From a virus: 43,245 nt of DNA. Shown one piece after another: positions 6,616 to 13,124 of the stretch (position 1 is the first letter of the stretch; each line of letters begins with the position of its first letter). The notes beneath the pieces are model-generated. The model did no database searches. It had not been told where the DNA came from and saw nothing but the letters and a program-made list of their open reading frames with translations. The translations under genes and the position numbers were made by a program. The stretch lies in the IMG/VR virus record IMGVR_UViG_3300010397_000061, positions 1-43,245 of that record; one strand, 5' to 3'.

Positions 6616-6768
6616 CTAATCTTCTTTAATCTGGCTTGTGATCTTACTGATTTTGGCTACTAATGGCTTGATCTGGAGTAGGCGTTCTTTATTCCTTTTG
6701 GCTTTTGCGTACTCTTTCTCGGTGATTTTGTAGCTTTTCTGGGGCTTTTTCTCGTTGTCGCTTTTCAT
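6616..6768 (-). CDS. Small basic protein beside integrase (50 aa; candidate excisionase or regulator)
   Basis: ATG-TAG frame: MKSDNEKKPQKSYKITEKEY..., then a Lys/Arg-rich helix (KAKRNKERLLQIKPLVAKISKIT), 16 or so basic residues in total. It lies 66 bp downstream of the integrase stop and has no ribosome site. A TTGACA-N17-TAATAT promoter ends only 6 bp before the ATG, so the message should be leaderless. Size, charge and position suit an excisionase or small repressor. That role is inferred from context only. Confidence 0.6.
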   Translation of the reverse strand: MKSDNEKKPQKSYKITEKEYAKAKRNKERLLQIKPLVAKISKITSQIKED

Positions 6769-6774
6769 ATAGGT

Positions 6775-6803
6775 ATATTACCAGAACTCTAAAACCTTGT
6801 CAA
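6775..6803 (-). promoter_or_regulatory. Promoter for the 50-aa gene (leaderless)
   Basis: Minus strand: perfect -35 TTGACA (6803-6798), 17-bp spacer, -10 TAATAT (6780-6775). The ATG follows after 6 bp, so transcription would begin at about the A of the start codon. It overlaps the intergenic gap just past the integrase stop. Confidence 0.75.
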
Positions 6804-6834
6804 GAGCAGGGTGTCGCAAGTTATCCCCAACTCC

Positions 6835-7722
6835 CTATTTTCTCTTGAATTTATTGTATTGTTCGGCCATTTGAGACCCGTTTAATATGGTATAAACTTG
6901 CGAACTTTGGATACTGGCATGCCCCATAAGGGAGGATATAGTGGCGTTATTGGCTTGTTTTATAGCCAAATCCCGGCCAAACCGATGCCGGAAACTATGG
7001 GGATTAGCGTTCTTTTCCAGCTTAGCCAGTTTGGACAGCCTCCTCATAACTTCCTCCACTCCCTTAGAATTTAAGCGATCCCCTGTTTTGATTCCGGCGC
7101 AGGAGATAAATAAGGCTTCTTGGTCGGTTAAAGTTGTCCTTTTTACAAGCCATTTTTTTAGGTACTCATTTGTTTCGATAGTCCAGAATACCTTGCGAAT
7201 AGGGTGCAGGGTCTTGGCTTTTTCCGTTTTAATTACAGCCTCCATCTTACCCAAATCTAAATGCCCAACATTCATAGAGACTAGCTCCCCTACTCTCATG
7301 CCTGAATCCCATAAAAGCCCTATCATCGTCTTGTTCCTAATGTGCCTGGGATCGTTGTTATCGGGAATAACAGCCATTATGCGAGCGTAAGTGTTATCAG
7401 TGGCTATGTTGGGAAATTTGTACTCCCTGTCAGGAATAGGGATCATCTGGGGATCTAAAACTTCCAGTTTCTGATTGGTAAAGAACTCGAAGAATTTTCG
7501 CAAGGCTATACATTTGACCATGAAGCTGTTTTTATCCCACCCCAGCTCGTTCATACCGTCCAAATAAGAGATTACATCGCCGAATTTGACCTGTCGAATA
7601 TCACAGTTATGCATAAACAGGGCAAAATGCTGTAAATGGATTCGATAAGAAATAGCCGTACTGTTTTTTACGTCATACTTCTTCCAAGCCCCAAATTGTG
7701 GTATTGCTTCACTAAACTTCAT
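6835..7722 (-). CDS. int: Tyrosine recombinase / phage integrase (295 aa)
   Basis: The N-terminal half is a SAM-like core-binding domain (YRIHLQHFALFMHNC, GWDKNSFMVKCIALRKFFEFF). The catalytic domain holds Arg in SGMRVGELVSM, Lys in IKTEKAKT, His-x-x-Arg in NPHSFRHRFG, His in LMGHASI and the nucleophile Tyr in SQVYTIL. All the expected active-site residues are present. The start is put at the ATG at 7722 because GGGAG lies 9 nt upstream, rather than at the TTG at 7761. It would integrate or resolve the phage genome by strand exchange at att sites. Presence of an integrase argues for a temperate lifestyle. Confidence 0.93.
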   Translation of the reverse strand: MKFSEAIPQFGAWKKYDVKNSTAISYRIHLQHFALFMHNCDIRQVKFGDVISYLDGMNELGWDKNSFMVKCIALRKFFEFFTNQKLEVLDPQMIPIPDREYKFPNIATDNTYARIMAVIPDNNDPRHIRNKTMIGLLWDSGMRVGELVSMNVGHLDLGKMEAVIKTEKAKTLHPIRKVFWTIETNEYLKKWLVKRTTLTDQEALFISCAGIKTGDRLNSKGVEEVMRRLSKLAKLEKNANPHSFRHRFGRDLAIKQANNATISSLMGHASIQSSQVYTILNGSQMAEQYNKFKRK

Positions 7723-7737
7723 AAAATAAAACTCCCG

Positions 7738-7750
7738 CCCACTGAGTGGG
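7738..7750 (-). promoter_or_regulatory. Hairpin in integrase leader
   Basis: A perfect 5-bp inverted repeat (CCCAC-TGA-GTGGG) lies between the integrase promoter and its ribosome site GGGAG. The stem borders the ribosome site and could affect initiation or act as an operator. Function is unproven. Confidence 0.4.
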
Positions 7751-7771
7751 TAAGAGTTCAATTAATAGGAC

Positions 7772-7799
7772 AGGATAGCATGTATAAAGAACTTGTCAA
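7772..7799 (-). promoter_or_regulatory. Integrase promoter
   Basis: Minus strand: perfect -35 TTGACA (7799-7794), 16-bp spacer, -10 TATCCT (7777-7772, 4 of 6). This gives a leader of about 45 nt before the ATG at 7722. The -35 lies in the small palindrome CTTGACAAG. Confidence 0.65.
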
Positions 7800-7827
7800 G
7801 TTAAAATCAAGAAAAACTGGAGGGAAA

Positions 7828-7850
7828 TAAAAAAACGTCCTAGAAAGGAC
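7828..7850 (-). terminator. Intrinsic terminator upstream of integrase
   Basis: On the minus strand, stem GTCCT/AGGAC with loop TTCT is followed by G and T7. It stops transcripts arriving from the 8071-8160 gene and the region above, so the integrase is transcribed from its own promoter. Confidence 0.85.
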
Positions 7851-7926
7851 ATTCACTGGATTCCCTAAAAAGGTTGTTATTTTCATTTTTCTCCCTATTT
7901 TCAAACCCCGCCTGTAGCGTCCCCCG

Positions 7927-8016
7927 GCTTGGAAGTCGAGTTGGTTACAGACAGGGTCTGAGACATAAACACGGTTTCCAAGCTCCCCGAAGGGTTAAAG
8001 GTTTGTGTCCTGTAAC
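7927..8016. other. Gene-free stretch with interleaved inverted repeats (possible pseudoknot)
   Basis: Two perfect inverted repeats interleave: GCTTGGAA (7927-7934) with TTCCAAGC (7976-7983), and GTTACAG (7944-7950) with CTGTAAC (8010-8016). This 1-2-1'-2' order is that of a pseudoknot. Local hairpins (CAGAC-AGG-GTCTG; CCC-CGAA-GGG) offer alternative folds. No reading frame is seen between 7851 and 8070. It might be an RNA element or, being beside the integrase, an attachment/arm-binding site. Confidence 0.45.
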
Positions 8017-8070
8017 ACTACTCCTATTATGAAATAAAAAGAAATCCACAGGCTGGGGACAAGTGGATAA

Positions 8071-8160
8071 TTAAGTGTGGGTGAGAACAAAGCTGATTAG
8101 GGCGATAAGGAAAATAACGACCAACGCTGCGATTGTTAGTTTATACTGGTTATCGCTCAT
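8071..8160 (-). CDS. Very small membrane peptide (29 aa)
   Basis: The ATG has a perfect AGGAGG 5 nt upstream. The product is a short polar N-terminus (MSDNQYKL) and one hydrophobic helix (TIAALVVIFLIALISFVLT). The strength of the ribosome site makes translation likely despite the size. It ends the minus-strand unit before the terminator at 7828-7850. It could modulate lysis or the envelope; nothing specific is known. Confidence 0.65.
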   Translation of the reverse strand: MSDNQYKLTIAALVVIFLIALISFVLTHT

Positions 8161-8177
8161 TCATTCCTCCTAGCGAG

Positions 8178-8206
8178 ACAGTAAGCCTTTTAGGAGAAAA
8201 TGTCAA
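8178..8206 (-). promoter_or_regulatory. Possible promoter for the 29-aa membrane peptide
   Basis: Perfect -35 TTGACA (8206-8201) with 17-bp spacing to a poor -10 (TACTGT). The predicted start lies at the edge of the AGGAGG site, which weakens the call. Confidence 0.4.
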
Positions 8207-8225
8207 GGTATACAAAAATCACCGT

Positions 8226-8558
8226 TTAAGTGGTTAATTGGCAGATAAAACCATTATTTTCTTCCATAAACCTATATTTACCCATAGGCATGATTTTTTT
8301 TAATGTAGATGTATTGATAACACGCTGATCGTACTTTCCCATTTTAGCAATTTTTATATCATTTGTATTAGGAATAATTTTTATTAATTTATTTTGGTTA
8401 TCGTATTCGATGCTCGCATAATTAGGTTTTCCCATTTTACGATAAAAATCTACAGTGAATCGGATAGTTGTCTCATTTAAACTAAACCCCATGTAGCTTC
8501 TATGTTTGCCTTTGTCAAGTTTGCCTTTGTCAACAAATGGTTTAAAATTTAATTGCAT
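8226..8558 (-). CDS. Unknown beta-rich protein from a leaderless message (110 aa)
   Basis: Basic N-terminus (MQLNFKPFVDKGKLDKGKH), then FSLNETTIRFTVDFYRKMGKPNYASIEYDNQNKLIKIIP, and a C-terminal part repeating short beta strands. The strand-helix-strand core resembles small phage regulators with an AbrB-like look, but I cannot name a family. There is no ribosome site. A TTGACA-N17-TACATT promoter ends 6 bp before the ATG, implying leaderless translation, as for lambda cI from PRM. A maintenance regulator is therefore a reasonable guess. Confidence 0.7.
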   Translation of the reverse strand: MQLNFKPFVDKGKLDKGKHRSYMGFSLNETTIRFTVDFYRKMGKPNYASIEYDNQNKLIKIIPNTNDIKIAKMGKYDQRVINTSTLKKIMPMGKYRFMEENNGFICQLTT

Positions 8559-8564
8559 GTTTTA

Positions 8565-8593
8565 AATGTAATGTTATTTTTTACATTTGTCAA
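8565..8593 (-). promoter_or_regulatory. Promoter for the 110-aa gene (leaderless)
   Basis: Minus strand: perfect -35 TTGACA (8593-8588), 17-bp spacer, -10 TACATT (8570-8565), then 6 bp to the ATG at 8558. This is the same architecture and spacing as at 6775-6803. Confidence 0.75.
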
Positions 8594-8604
8594 GAGGCGG
8601 GAGA

Positions 8605-8628
8605 GGAGCATAACACCGAATATGCTCC
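8605..8628. other. Perfect 8-bp hairpin between genes
   Basis: GGAGCATA and TATGCTCC are separated by 8 nt, just upstream of the 8565-8593 promoter and downstream of the 39-aa gene. There is no T tract on either side, so it is not a standard terminator. It could be an operator or an RNA-processing site. Confidence 0.5.
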
Positions 8629-8644
8629 CCTGTTTTAGGCGGGT

Positions 8645-8764
8645 CTAGTGTTTCGGGGTTCCAGTAGCGGTCTTTTTGGGGTGTTTGGACAGGCTTTTAA
8701 TGCGTCTGGCGTCTCTTATTCGTTTCTTGGCGTCGCTAAACCGGCTATGGATGCTTTTACTCAA
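8645..8764 (-). CDS. Very basic small protein with TTG start (39 aa)
   Basis: A TTG start lies 6 nt after a perfect AGGAGG (8776-8771). The product MSKSIHSRFSDAKKRIRDARR... is rich in Lys and Arg throughout and ends KKTATGTPKH. A 6-bp hairpin (CTAGCC/GGCTAG, 8781-8796) lies just before the ribosome site. The strong site and operon position support translation. The charge suggests nucleic-acid binding. Confidence 0.5.
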   Translation of the reverse strand: MSKSIHSRFSDAKKRIRDARRIKSLSKHPKKTATGTPKH

Positions 8765-8811
8765 CCTAATCCTCCTTTACCTAGCCAATAGGCTAGAGGG
8801 GATGCGGGAGG

Positions 8812-9018
8812 TTATCCGCTTTTCGATTGACGCAGATTGTTTCGTCCTCGCCACATCCTCCCTAGACCGCTCACTACGGTCAAAGGGTGGAAGGTTTGTC
8901 TATGCTCTCTTAATTGGTCCAGGGTGAAAAATCTCACTTTGGGCCGTGTTTTGCAACGCCAGCAAACAAAGATGTTTCTATCCCGGACGGGTTTAGTTAG
9001 GGGAATCAGTCGTCGCAT
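8812..9018 (-). CDS. Small protein with a C2H2-like zinc finger (68 aa)
   Basis: Residues about 18-44 read CWRC, a 16-residue spacer ending FTLDQLRE, then H-x4-H, a single C2H2-type finger with the usual hydrophobic positions. Flanks are basic. It overlaps the end of the preceding membrane-protein gene by 26 nt. No clear ribosome site is visible, so the start is uncertain. Confidence 0.5.
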   Translation of the reverse strand: MRRLIPLTKPVRDRNIFVCWRCKTRPKVRFFTLDQLREHRQTFHPLTVVSGLGRMWRGRNNLRQSKSG

Positions 9019-9235
9019 CTACTGGCGTGATGTCAGACATAATCTTTGCACTTTCGACTTTCTTGTCTCCATTCCGGTCTACCGTGCGAACAGTAATTGC
9101 CGCCGCGATTATTCCTTGGATTATCAGAATTAAGCCTTGAGCATGTGTATTATCGATTATGTTAAACAGGACTAAGGCTTGAAGAAGACCTATTACCAGA
9201 ATACCTATAAATCTAGGGCTTTTAAATAAATCCAT
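8993..9235 (-). CDS. Holin-like membrane protein (80 aa)
   Basis: Two hydrophobic helices (FIGILVIGLLQALVLFNII and GLILIIQGIIAAAITV) are joined by a short polar turn. A charged, soluble C-terminal tail (DRNGDKKVES...) follows. Size and topology fit a small two-helix holin. It lies downstream of the endolysin in the lysis cassette. Assignment is by topology and context. Confidence 0.65.
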   Translation of the reverse strand: MDLFKSPRFIGILVIGLLQALVLFNIIDNTHAQGLILIIQGIIAAAITVRTVDRNGDKKVESAKIMSDITPVDATTDSPN

Positions 9236-9248
9236 ATAATTTAGTTAA

Positions 9249-9464
9249 TTACCGACACAATAGACTGGCACAAGTAGTAAAGTTCAAACTACTCAACACA
9301 CCGATAAGCACCAGAATTACTACCAAAGCCACGACTATAAGGGCTATCGTCTTTGCCGGGGCTGGAAGTTCCAGCATACCGAGAATCAAATTAATGACGT
9401 AAACCACTATCGCTATCACGAACAATACTACTAACACCGAAATTAATGCCCAAATTAAATGCAT
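9249..9464 (-). CDS. Small two-helix membrane protein (71 aa)
   Basis: A long hydrophobic N-terminal helix (IWALISVLVVLFVIAIVVYVINLILGML) is followed by the motif ELPAPAKTI and a second helix (ALIVVALVVILVLIGVLSSL). Such proteins are frequent in phage lysis regions and may be holins or holin regulators. The gene lies between a 36-aa membrane peptide and the 80-aa holin-like gene, all on the minus strand. Confidence 0.7.
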   Translation of the reverse strand: MHLIWALISVLVVLFVIAIVVYVINLILGMLELPAPAKTIALIVVALVVILVLIGVLSSLNFTTCASLLCR

Positions 9465-9477
9465 AATTTGTCCTTTC

Positions 9478-9588
9478 TTAAGTTATTTGTTTTGTTACTA
9501 AAGCGTTCATTATCCTGAGACTCCAAAAGATAATCACTCCTATAAAGCCAAATCCGAGAAGTAAAATTAACCAGTCGTATTTGTCCAT
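9478..9588 (-). CDS. Small single-pass membrane peptide (36 aa)
   Basis: The ATG lies 1 nt after the endolysin stop (TAA-T-ATG), so it should be translationally coupled. The product has an acidic/aromatic N-terminus (MDKYDW), one membrane helix (LILLLGFGFIGVIIFWSL) and a polar end (VTKQIT). A lysis accessory role is inferred from position only. Confidence 0.65.
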   Translation of the reverse strand: MDKYDWLILLLGFGFIGVIIFWSLRIMNALVTKQIT

Positions 9589-9589
9589 A

Positions 9590-10738
9590 TTATTTTTTGG
9601 TTACTACTACGCCAGTGGCGACCTTGAACTTAGCAAACTCACTGGCTGGAAGTTCTACAATCGGATTAGACGCAAAGTCTATCTGGTATGTGGGAAAATC
9701 GCTTGCAAATGGAACTAACGTATTTCCTACGCCAAAGTATAGGGTTGCCGAGCCTTGTGCTTTGAAAATTGGTTGCATGATTGCTCCTTTTATTAATGTT
9801 GCTAATTTGTCATAATCTACTGTTGCCAGAATATCGTTAAATTTTCCTTTTGAAATATAATCGTGGACTAAATTCGGATTATCAGTAGGCGTTTCTTGTC
9901 CAGTTATCTGTCTGAATGTGTGATCTAATTCATGTTCGGCAAAAGCAACAAACATCGGTAGGTCGGGATTTCCTTGCCCTCCAGTGGTCATATTTTCATC
10001 TGCCGCAACCTGAATTTCCTGCGGAAAGCCATCGTCAAAAAAGCTATAGCCTGAAATGCCCTGAGAGCCTTGCCAATCGCTCAGGGGTATCAGAAGCATG
10101 ACCCCATCAAAACCAGCCCCTAAAGGGCGAATATTGGCCTTAAACCACGCCCTAGAGACGCCTTTTAAGGTTTCCGAGTAGTTTTCGTAAGGAATGTTGA
10201 CGAAATTAGTATTCTGTACCGTGATGTCAAGCTGTAAACGACTAGCAGATCCTGATAAAATACGCGCTTTTAACTGCTCAATCTTGTTGGATAGGGTGGC
10301 CCAGTTTGTGTTAGTTACAAGTTTTAGTTTGAATGTAAGCATAGGATTCCAATTAAATTTTTCAGGATCTATAAAATTACTTTTATCGTAGATATTTACT
10401 GCGTGCTTTGAAATATCTAAATGCAAATGAGGCTTATCAGATATACCTGTGTTATCACTGACAGCGATCTGTTGTCCCTCCGTAACGTGGCCTTTGGCGC
10501 TGAAACTTTTTAAGTGCAGAAAGCGAATAATGACGTCTTGATTATCAGGCTTGAACCACAGTGTATTCCCCCCTTGAGGTGCTTGGCTGGCAGGGATAGT
10601 CTGAATAATCGTGCCGTCAAAGGGAGCGTATATGGGGGTCTTATCGGCTTTATAGTCGGTTCCTAAATGGAACTTGCTATAAAAAGTCGGCTCTCCGAAA
10701 GTGTATCCACCTATTATTCTTTCTTTAAGTGGAAACAT
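9590..10738 (-). CDS. Endolysin with M23 peptidase domain and a second HELDH metalloprotease motif (382 aa)
   Basis: The N-terminal domain (1-130) is an M23/LytM peptidase: H24-x3-D28 in FHLGTDY, H75 and H104-L-H106 complete the zinc and catalytic set. These enzymes cut peptide cross-links in peptidoglycan. The C-terminal half is separate and carries FVAFAEHELDHTF at about 263-275, an HExxH zincin signature in a mixed alpha/beta domain that I do not recognise. The protein may thus hold two zinc proteases. No signal peptide is present, so release would rely on a holin or similar. It is flanked by membrane-protein genes on both sides. Confidence 0.85.
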   Translation of the reverse strand: MFPLKERIIGGYTFGEPTFYSKFHLGTDYKADKTPIYAPFDGTIIQTIPASQAPQGGNTLWFKPDNQDVIIRFLHLKSFSAKGHVTEGQQIAVSDNTGISDKPHLHLDISKHAVNIYDKSNFIDPEKFNWNPMLTFKLKLVTNTNWATLSNKIEQLKARILSGSASRLQLDITVQNTNFVNIPYENYSETLKGVSRAWFKANIRPLGAGFDGVMLLIPLSDWQGSQGISGYSFFDDGFPQEIQVAADENMTTGGQGNPDLPMFVAFAEHELDHTFRQITGQETPTDNPNLVHDYISKGKFNDILATVDYDKLATLIKGAIMQPIFKAQGSATLYFGVGNTLVPFASDFPTYQIDFASNPIVELPASEFAKFKVATGVVVTKK

Positions 10739-11125
10739 TTAGCTAAGTTTAGTTATTAAAAATCCAATAATCGCAATTCCGGCAAGAATCCAGCCCAATG
10801 CTTGAGCGATACCGACTCCCTTGCCATCTGACCTAGTTTGATTAGAAGTGATAACTGTTATCTTATCCTCTACCACCTTAAACAAGGCTTCTGTTTCTGC
10901 TCTGGGCATAAGAGTGCGCTGTTGGTCCGATAGAGTATTCCTGAACTCATTAACAGACTCAAAGCGCTTTTCAGCGGCCATCTCTGCTTTAGTGACGGCT
11001 TTCTCCGCGGCAGCTAAAGCCGCATCTACGGCAATTTTCGTGTCGTTAAATCGTTGCTGGTATCTTTTATCAGCTTCTTCGAGCAAATCCTCAAAATGTT
11101 CTTTTAGGGAAATTGTATCGGGCAT
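10739..11125 (-). CDS. Coiled-coil protein with C-terminal membrane anchor (128 aa)
   Basis: About 70 residues of heptad-like helix rich in Ala/Glu/Lys (LLEEADKRYQQRFNDTK..., AALAAAEKAVTKAEMAAEKRF) lead to TLMPRAETEALFKVVEDK. One C-terminal membrane helix (ALGWILAGIAIIGFLITKL) follows. This tail-anchored layout with the 'lMPRAE' motif recurs in phage lysis cassettes. It abuts the endolysin start without a gap. It probably works at the cytoplasmic membrane during lysis. Confidence 0.75.
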   Translation of the reverse strand: MPDTISLKEHFEDLLEEADKRYQQRFNDTKIAVDAALAAAEKAVTKAEMAAEKRFESVNEFRNTLSDQQRTLMPRAETEALFKVVEDKITVITSNQTRSDGKGVGIAQALGWILAGIAIIGFLITKLS

Positions 11126-11126
11126 A

Positions 11127-11456
11127 TCATCTTATTGCTTTATAAAACACATACAAAACTACTGGTAAAATAATTACTTGGCAGACTACCAATGCTCCTA
11201 TAAACTTCCACACCCTAGTCTCTAAGGCTCTGATTCTAGTTTCGTGATCTCCGGCTTGTACGCCGACTTCTTTAAAACCTTCAGCGAATTGACCACGAAT
11301 CGTATTTAGTCCATCAGTGTATTCCCGCCGACTGATAGAATCGTTTTTGATGTCTTTAACGTCAGCTTTAACCTCACGCAGATCCCGTTGCAGGTAATCA
11401 AGTTTTACGTCTACGCTGTTTTGAAATTGCGGCTCTGGCTGTGTCATGTCGTCCAT
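11127..11456 (-). CDS. XhlA-like coiled-coil protein with C-terminal membrane anchor (109 aa)
   Basis: N-terminal heptads (VDVKLDYLQRDLREVKADVKDIKND) and a second coil (AGDHETRIRALETRVWK) precede one C-terminal membrane helix (FIGALVVCQVIILPVVLYVFY). Size and topology resemble the haemolysin XhlA family, which cooperates with holins. It is the second gene of the lysis cassette, 1 nt after the 48-aa membrane peptide. Confidence 0.7.
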   Translation of the reverse strand: MDDMTQPEPQFQNSVDVKLDYLQRDLREVKADVKDIKNDSISRREYTDGLNTIRGQFAEGFKEVGVQAGDHETRIRALETRVWKFIGALVVCQVIILPVVLYVFYKAIR

Positions 11457-11457
11457 G

Positions 11458-11604
11458 CTAGATAAAGATTAATAACGCCAAGACTACAATTACGGCTATT
11501 GCTAGGGCGACCTTTAGATGTTTTGTATTGATGTACCATTTACTTGGATCTCTTGGCTCAATTATCTGCGCCAAGTGTTCTTTATATTTATATCTTTTGT
11601 GCAT
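11458..11604 (-). CDS. Small membrane protein opening the lysis cassette (48 aa)
   Basis: The ATG has AAAGG 6 nt upstream. The basic/polar N-terminal 30 residues (MHKRYKYKEHLAQIIEPRDPSKW...) are followed by a C-terminal hydrophobic helix (VALAIAVIVVLALLIFI). The stop is 1 nt from the next ATG. It is the first gene after a hairpin-rich leader (11605-11788). Confidence 0.65.
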   Translation of the reverse strand: MHKRYKYKEHLAQIIEPRDPSKWYINTKHLKVALAIAVIVVLALLIFI

Positions 11605-11788
11605 CGTTTGCCTTTCTTATCCCTAGTTTTTCCACAGTCTTTAGATTTTCTTTATCTAACGATTGATATAATTAGGGAGCTTGTGGAGCAAGCGATGGGT
11701 TAGTTCTTGTGACCTGTCGTAGCTCCACTACGATTGGTCTAGGGATTTATCCCGGCCTCTCTTTCTGTCTCACTCGGAAGGAGGGGCT
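11605..11788 (-). other. Leader upstream of lysis cassette with two hairpins that have complementary loops
   Basis: No reading frame fits here. On the minus strand, hairpin CGTAG-TGGAG-CTACG (11732-11718) and hairpin GCTTG-CTCCA-CAAGC (11693-11679) have perfectly complementary 5-nt loops (TGGAG and CTCCA). They could form a kissing complex. A third small hairpin, GGGAT-AA-ATCCC, lies upstream. The element sits between the 73-aa gene and the first lysis gene. It may control lysis timing; this is inferred. Confidence 0.45.
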
Positions 11789-12010
11789 TTAAATTACTTT
11801 TGCACCTGCACTGGTTTTATCCATATCGTCTAGTAACTCGCTAATAGAATCGGCTTGGGCTTGAAAATAGTCTCTTTGGATTACCAGATTATCGCGATTT
11901 AAAACTGTAACTTGTGGTTCAGGTTTAGTTACTAAAACATATGCGTCATCTTTGATTAAAATTTCGACTAAACCCTGACTCTTTTTTTCTGCATAGTTTT
12001 CTGTGAACAT
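11789..12010 (-). CDS. Small hypothetical protein after the fibre gene (73 aa)
   Basis: MFTENYAEKKSQGLVEILIKDDAYVLVTKPEP... gives two or three short strands. A helical end follows (DYFQAQADSISELLDDMDKTSAGAK). It follows the fibre gene by 17 nt and may be a fibre chaperone or attachment factor, by position only. No family is recognised. Confidence 0.6.
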   Translation of the reverse strand: MFTENYAEKKSQGLVEILIKDDAYVLVTKPEPQVTVLNRDNLVIQRDYFQAQADSISELLDDMDKTSAGAKVI

Positions 12011-12027
12011 TGTTTTATTGTTAATTA

Positions 12028-13122
12028 TTAAGCTATTTGCATAATATTACCTTCGACATTATAAGTTACGCTCGTATAAGTACCTCCTGAATTAGTACGA
12101 ATAGTAATCGACGTAGATGCTTTACAACGGATATGCAATGGGACTCCTTCATAAGGGCCAACTCCAGTTATATTAGTTATGGAAGTAACAAGCGTCCCGC
12201 CTAACTGTTGAACGTTGAATGTAACTGTTCGGGCAGTGCCACCTTCATCAGTGTAGGCGCACTCTAATTGAAAACTGTGAGTCGTAGAAGCCGTTACCAG
12301 TACATTACCTGAAATGATGAACGAACCATCAGCTGCCCCAACAGTGTATGTTGCCACACTGGAATTAGCCGCAGTTTGTCCCGTAGCACGACCTGAACCA
12401 TAAATTGATGGAACGCCCATACCAGCCGTAGCGATATTATTATATCTGGCAAATACTCCTGATTTATTGACACTTAATAAAACATTATTTGAAACATCCT
12501 GCCATTGGGTTAAGTCAGCCGTTTGAGATGTAAAACCCTGAATAATCTGGCCTATGGTACCCGCATTTTGCGTCAGGGTATATGTTCTTTGAGCCGGGGA
12601 AGCACTTGTATAAATAATAAATGGGTAAATTGTGTAGGCTAAATTTTCAAAAGCAATAACACTATTATGATTAAAACTAAGTTGACTATTATCACTTTGA
12701 ATAACAGCAGTTGGAGTTTTTATCCATTCGCCAGCCGTTGCACTTGGGTCAGCACCTAAACCAATTCTGTTGAACTTTGCATTACCGTTAACTTCTAAAG
12801 GAAACCCTGGCGTGGCCGTTCCTACACCCACTCTTTCATTAGTTTCATCTAAATATAAAAGAGTATGATTATCTGATGTTTTAAACTCTACTGGTATAGT
12901 AGAAGTCATCGTATACAGGGATTTAGTGGCGTCGGTGGAATTGACTGAAACATCTGCCAATGTTACTGAAGCATCAACCCCAGAGGATATATTAATATCA
13001 TTGCCTACCTGTAAGAGAGTAATATTCGCACCTGCCGTTAAAGTAACATCTCCTGTCAAAAGAGGCTGTCCCGTAACCGAGATGCTTTCTACTCCTCCAC
13101 CGCCTGATGATTGTACTTCCAT
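12028..13122 (-). CDS. Tail fibre / receptor-binding protein (364 aa)
   Basis: The start is set at the ATG at 13122 rather than the TTG at 13131; neither has a strong ribosome site. Sequence is Ser/Thr/Gly/Asn-rich beta throughout. It includes a linker-like GGGG near the start and TNERVGVGTATPGFPLEVNGNAKF, a pattern common in fibres. The C-terminal 110 residues are a beta-sandwich-like domain (TTHSFQLECAYTDEGGTARTV...). It probably binds the host surface. It is separated from the other fibre genes by internal-virion genes and the plus-strand unit. Confidence 0.75.
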   Translation of the reverse strand: MEVQSSGGGGVESISVTGQPLLTGDVTLTAGANITLLQVGNDINISSGVDASVTLADVSVNSTDATKSLYTMTSTIPVEFKTSDNHTLLYLDETNERVGVGTATPGFPLEVNGNAKFNRIGLGADPSATAGEWIKTPTAVIQSDNSQLSFNHNSVIAFENLAYTIYPFIIYTSASPAQRTYTLTQNAGTIGQIIQGFTSQTADLTQWQDVSNNVLLSVNKSGVFARYNNIATAGMGVPSIYGSGRATGQTAANSSVATYTVGAADGSFIISGNVLVTASTTHSFQLECAYTDEGGTARTVTFNVQQLGGTLVTSITNITGVGPYEGVPLHIRCKASTSITIRTNSGGTYTSVTYNVEGNIMQIA

Positions 13123-13124
13123 GC

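Noticed and set aside
6941-7390. 149-residue plus-strand frame inside the integrase
   Set aside because: It is antisense to the conserved catalytic domain, with no ribosome site or recognised motif.
8605-8628. Intrinsic terminator at the 8-bp hairpin
   Set aside because: No T tract follows the stem on either strand.
10220-10230. TTGACA on the minus strand inside the endolysin gene as a promoter
   Set aside because: It lies in conserved-looking coding sequence without a matching -10 or a gene start nearby.
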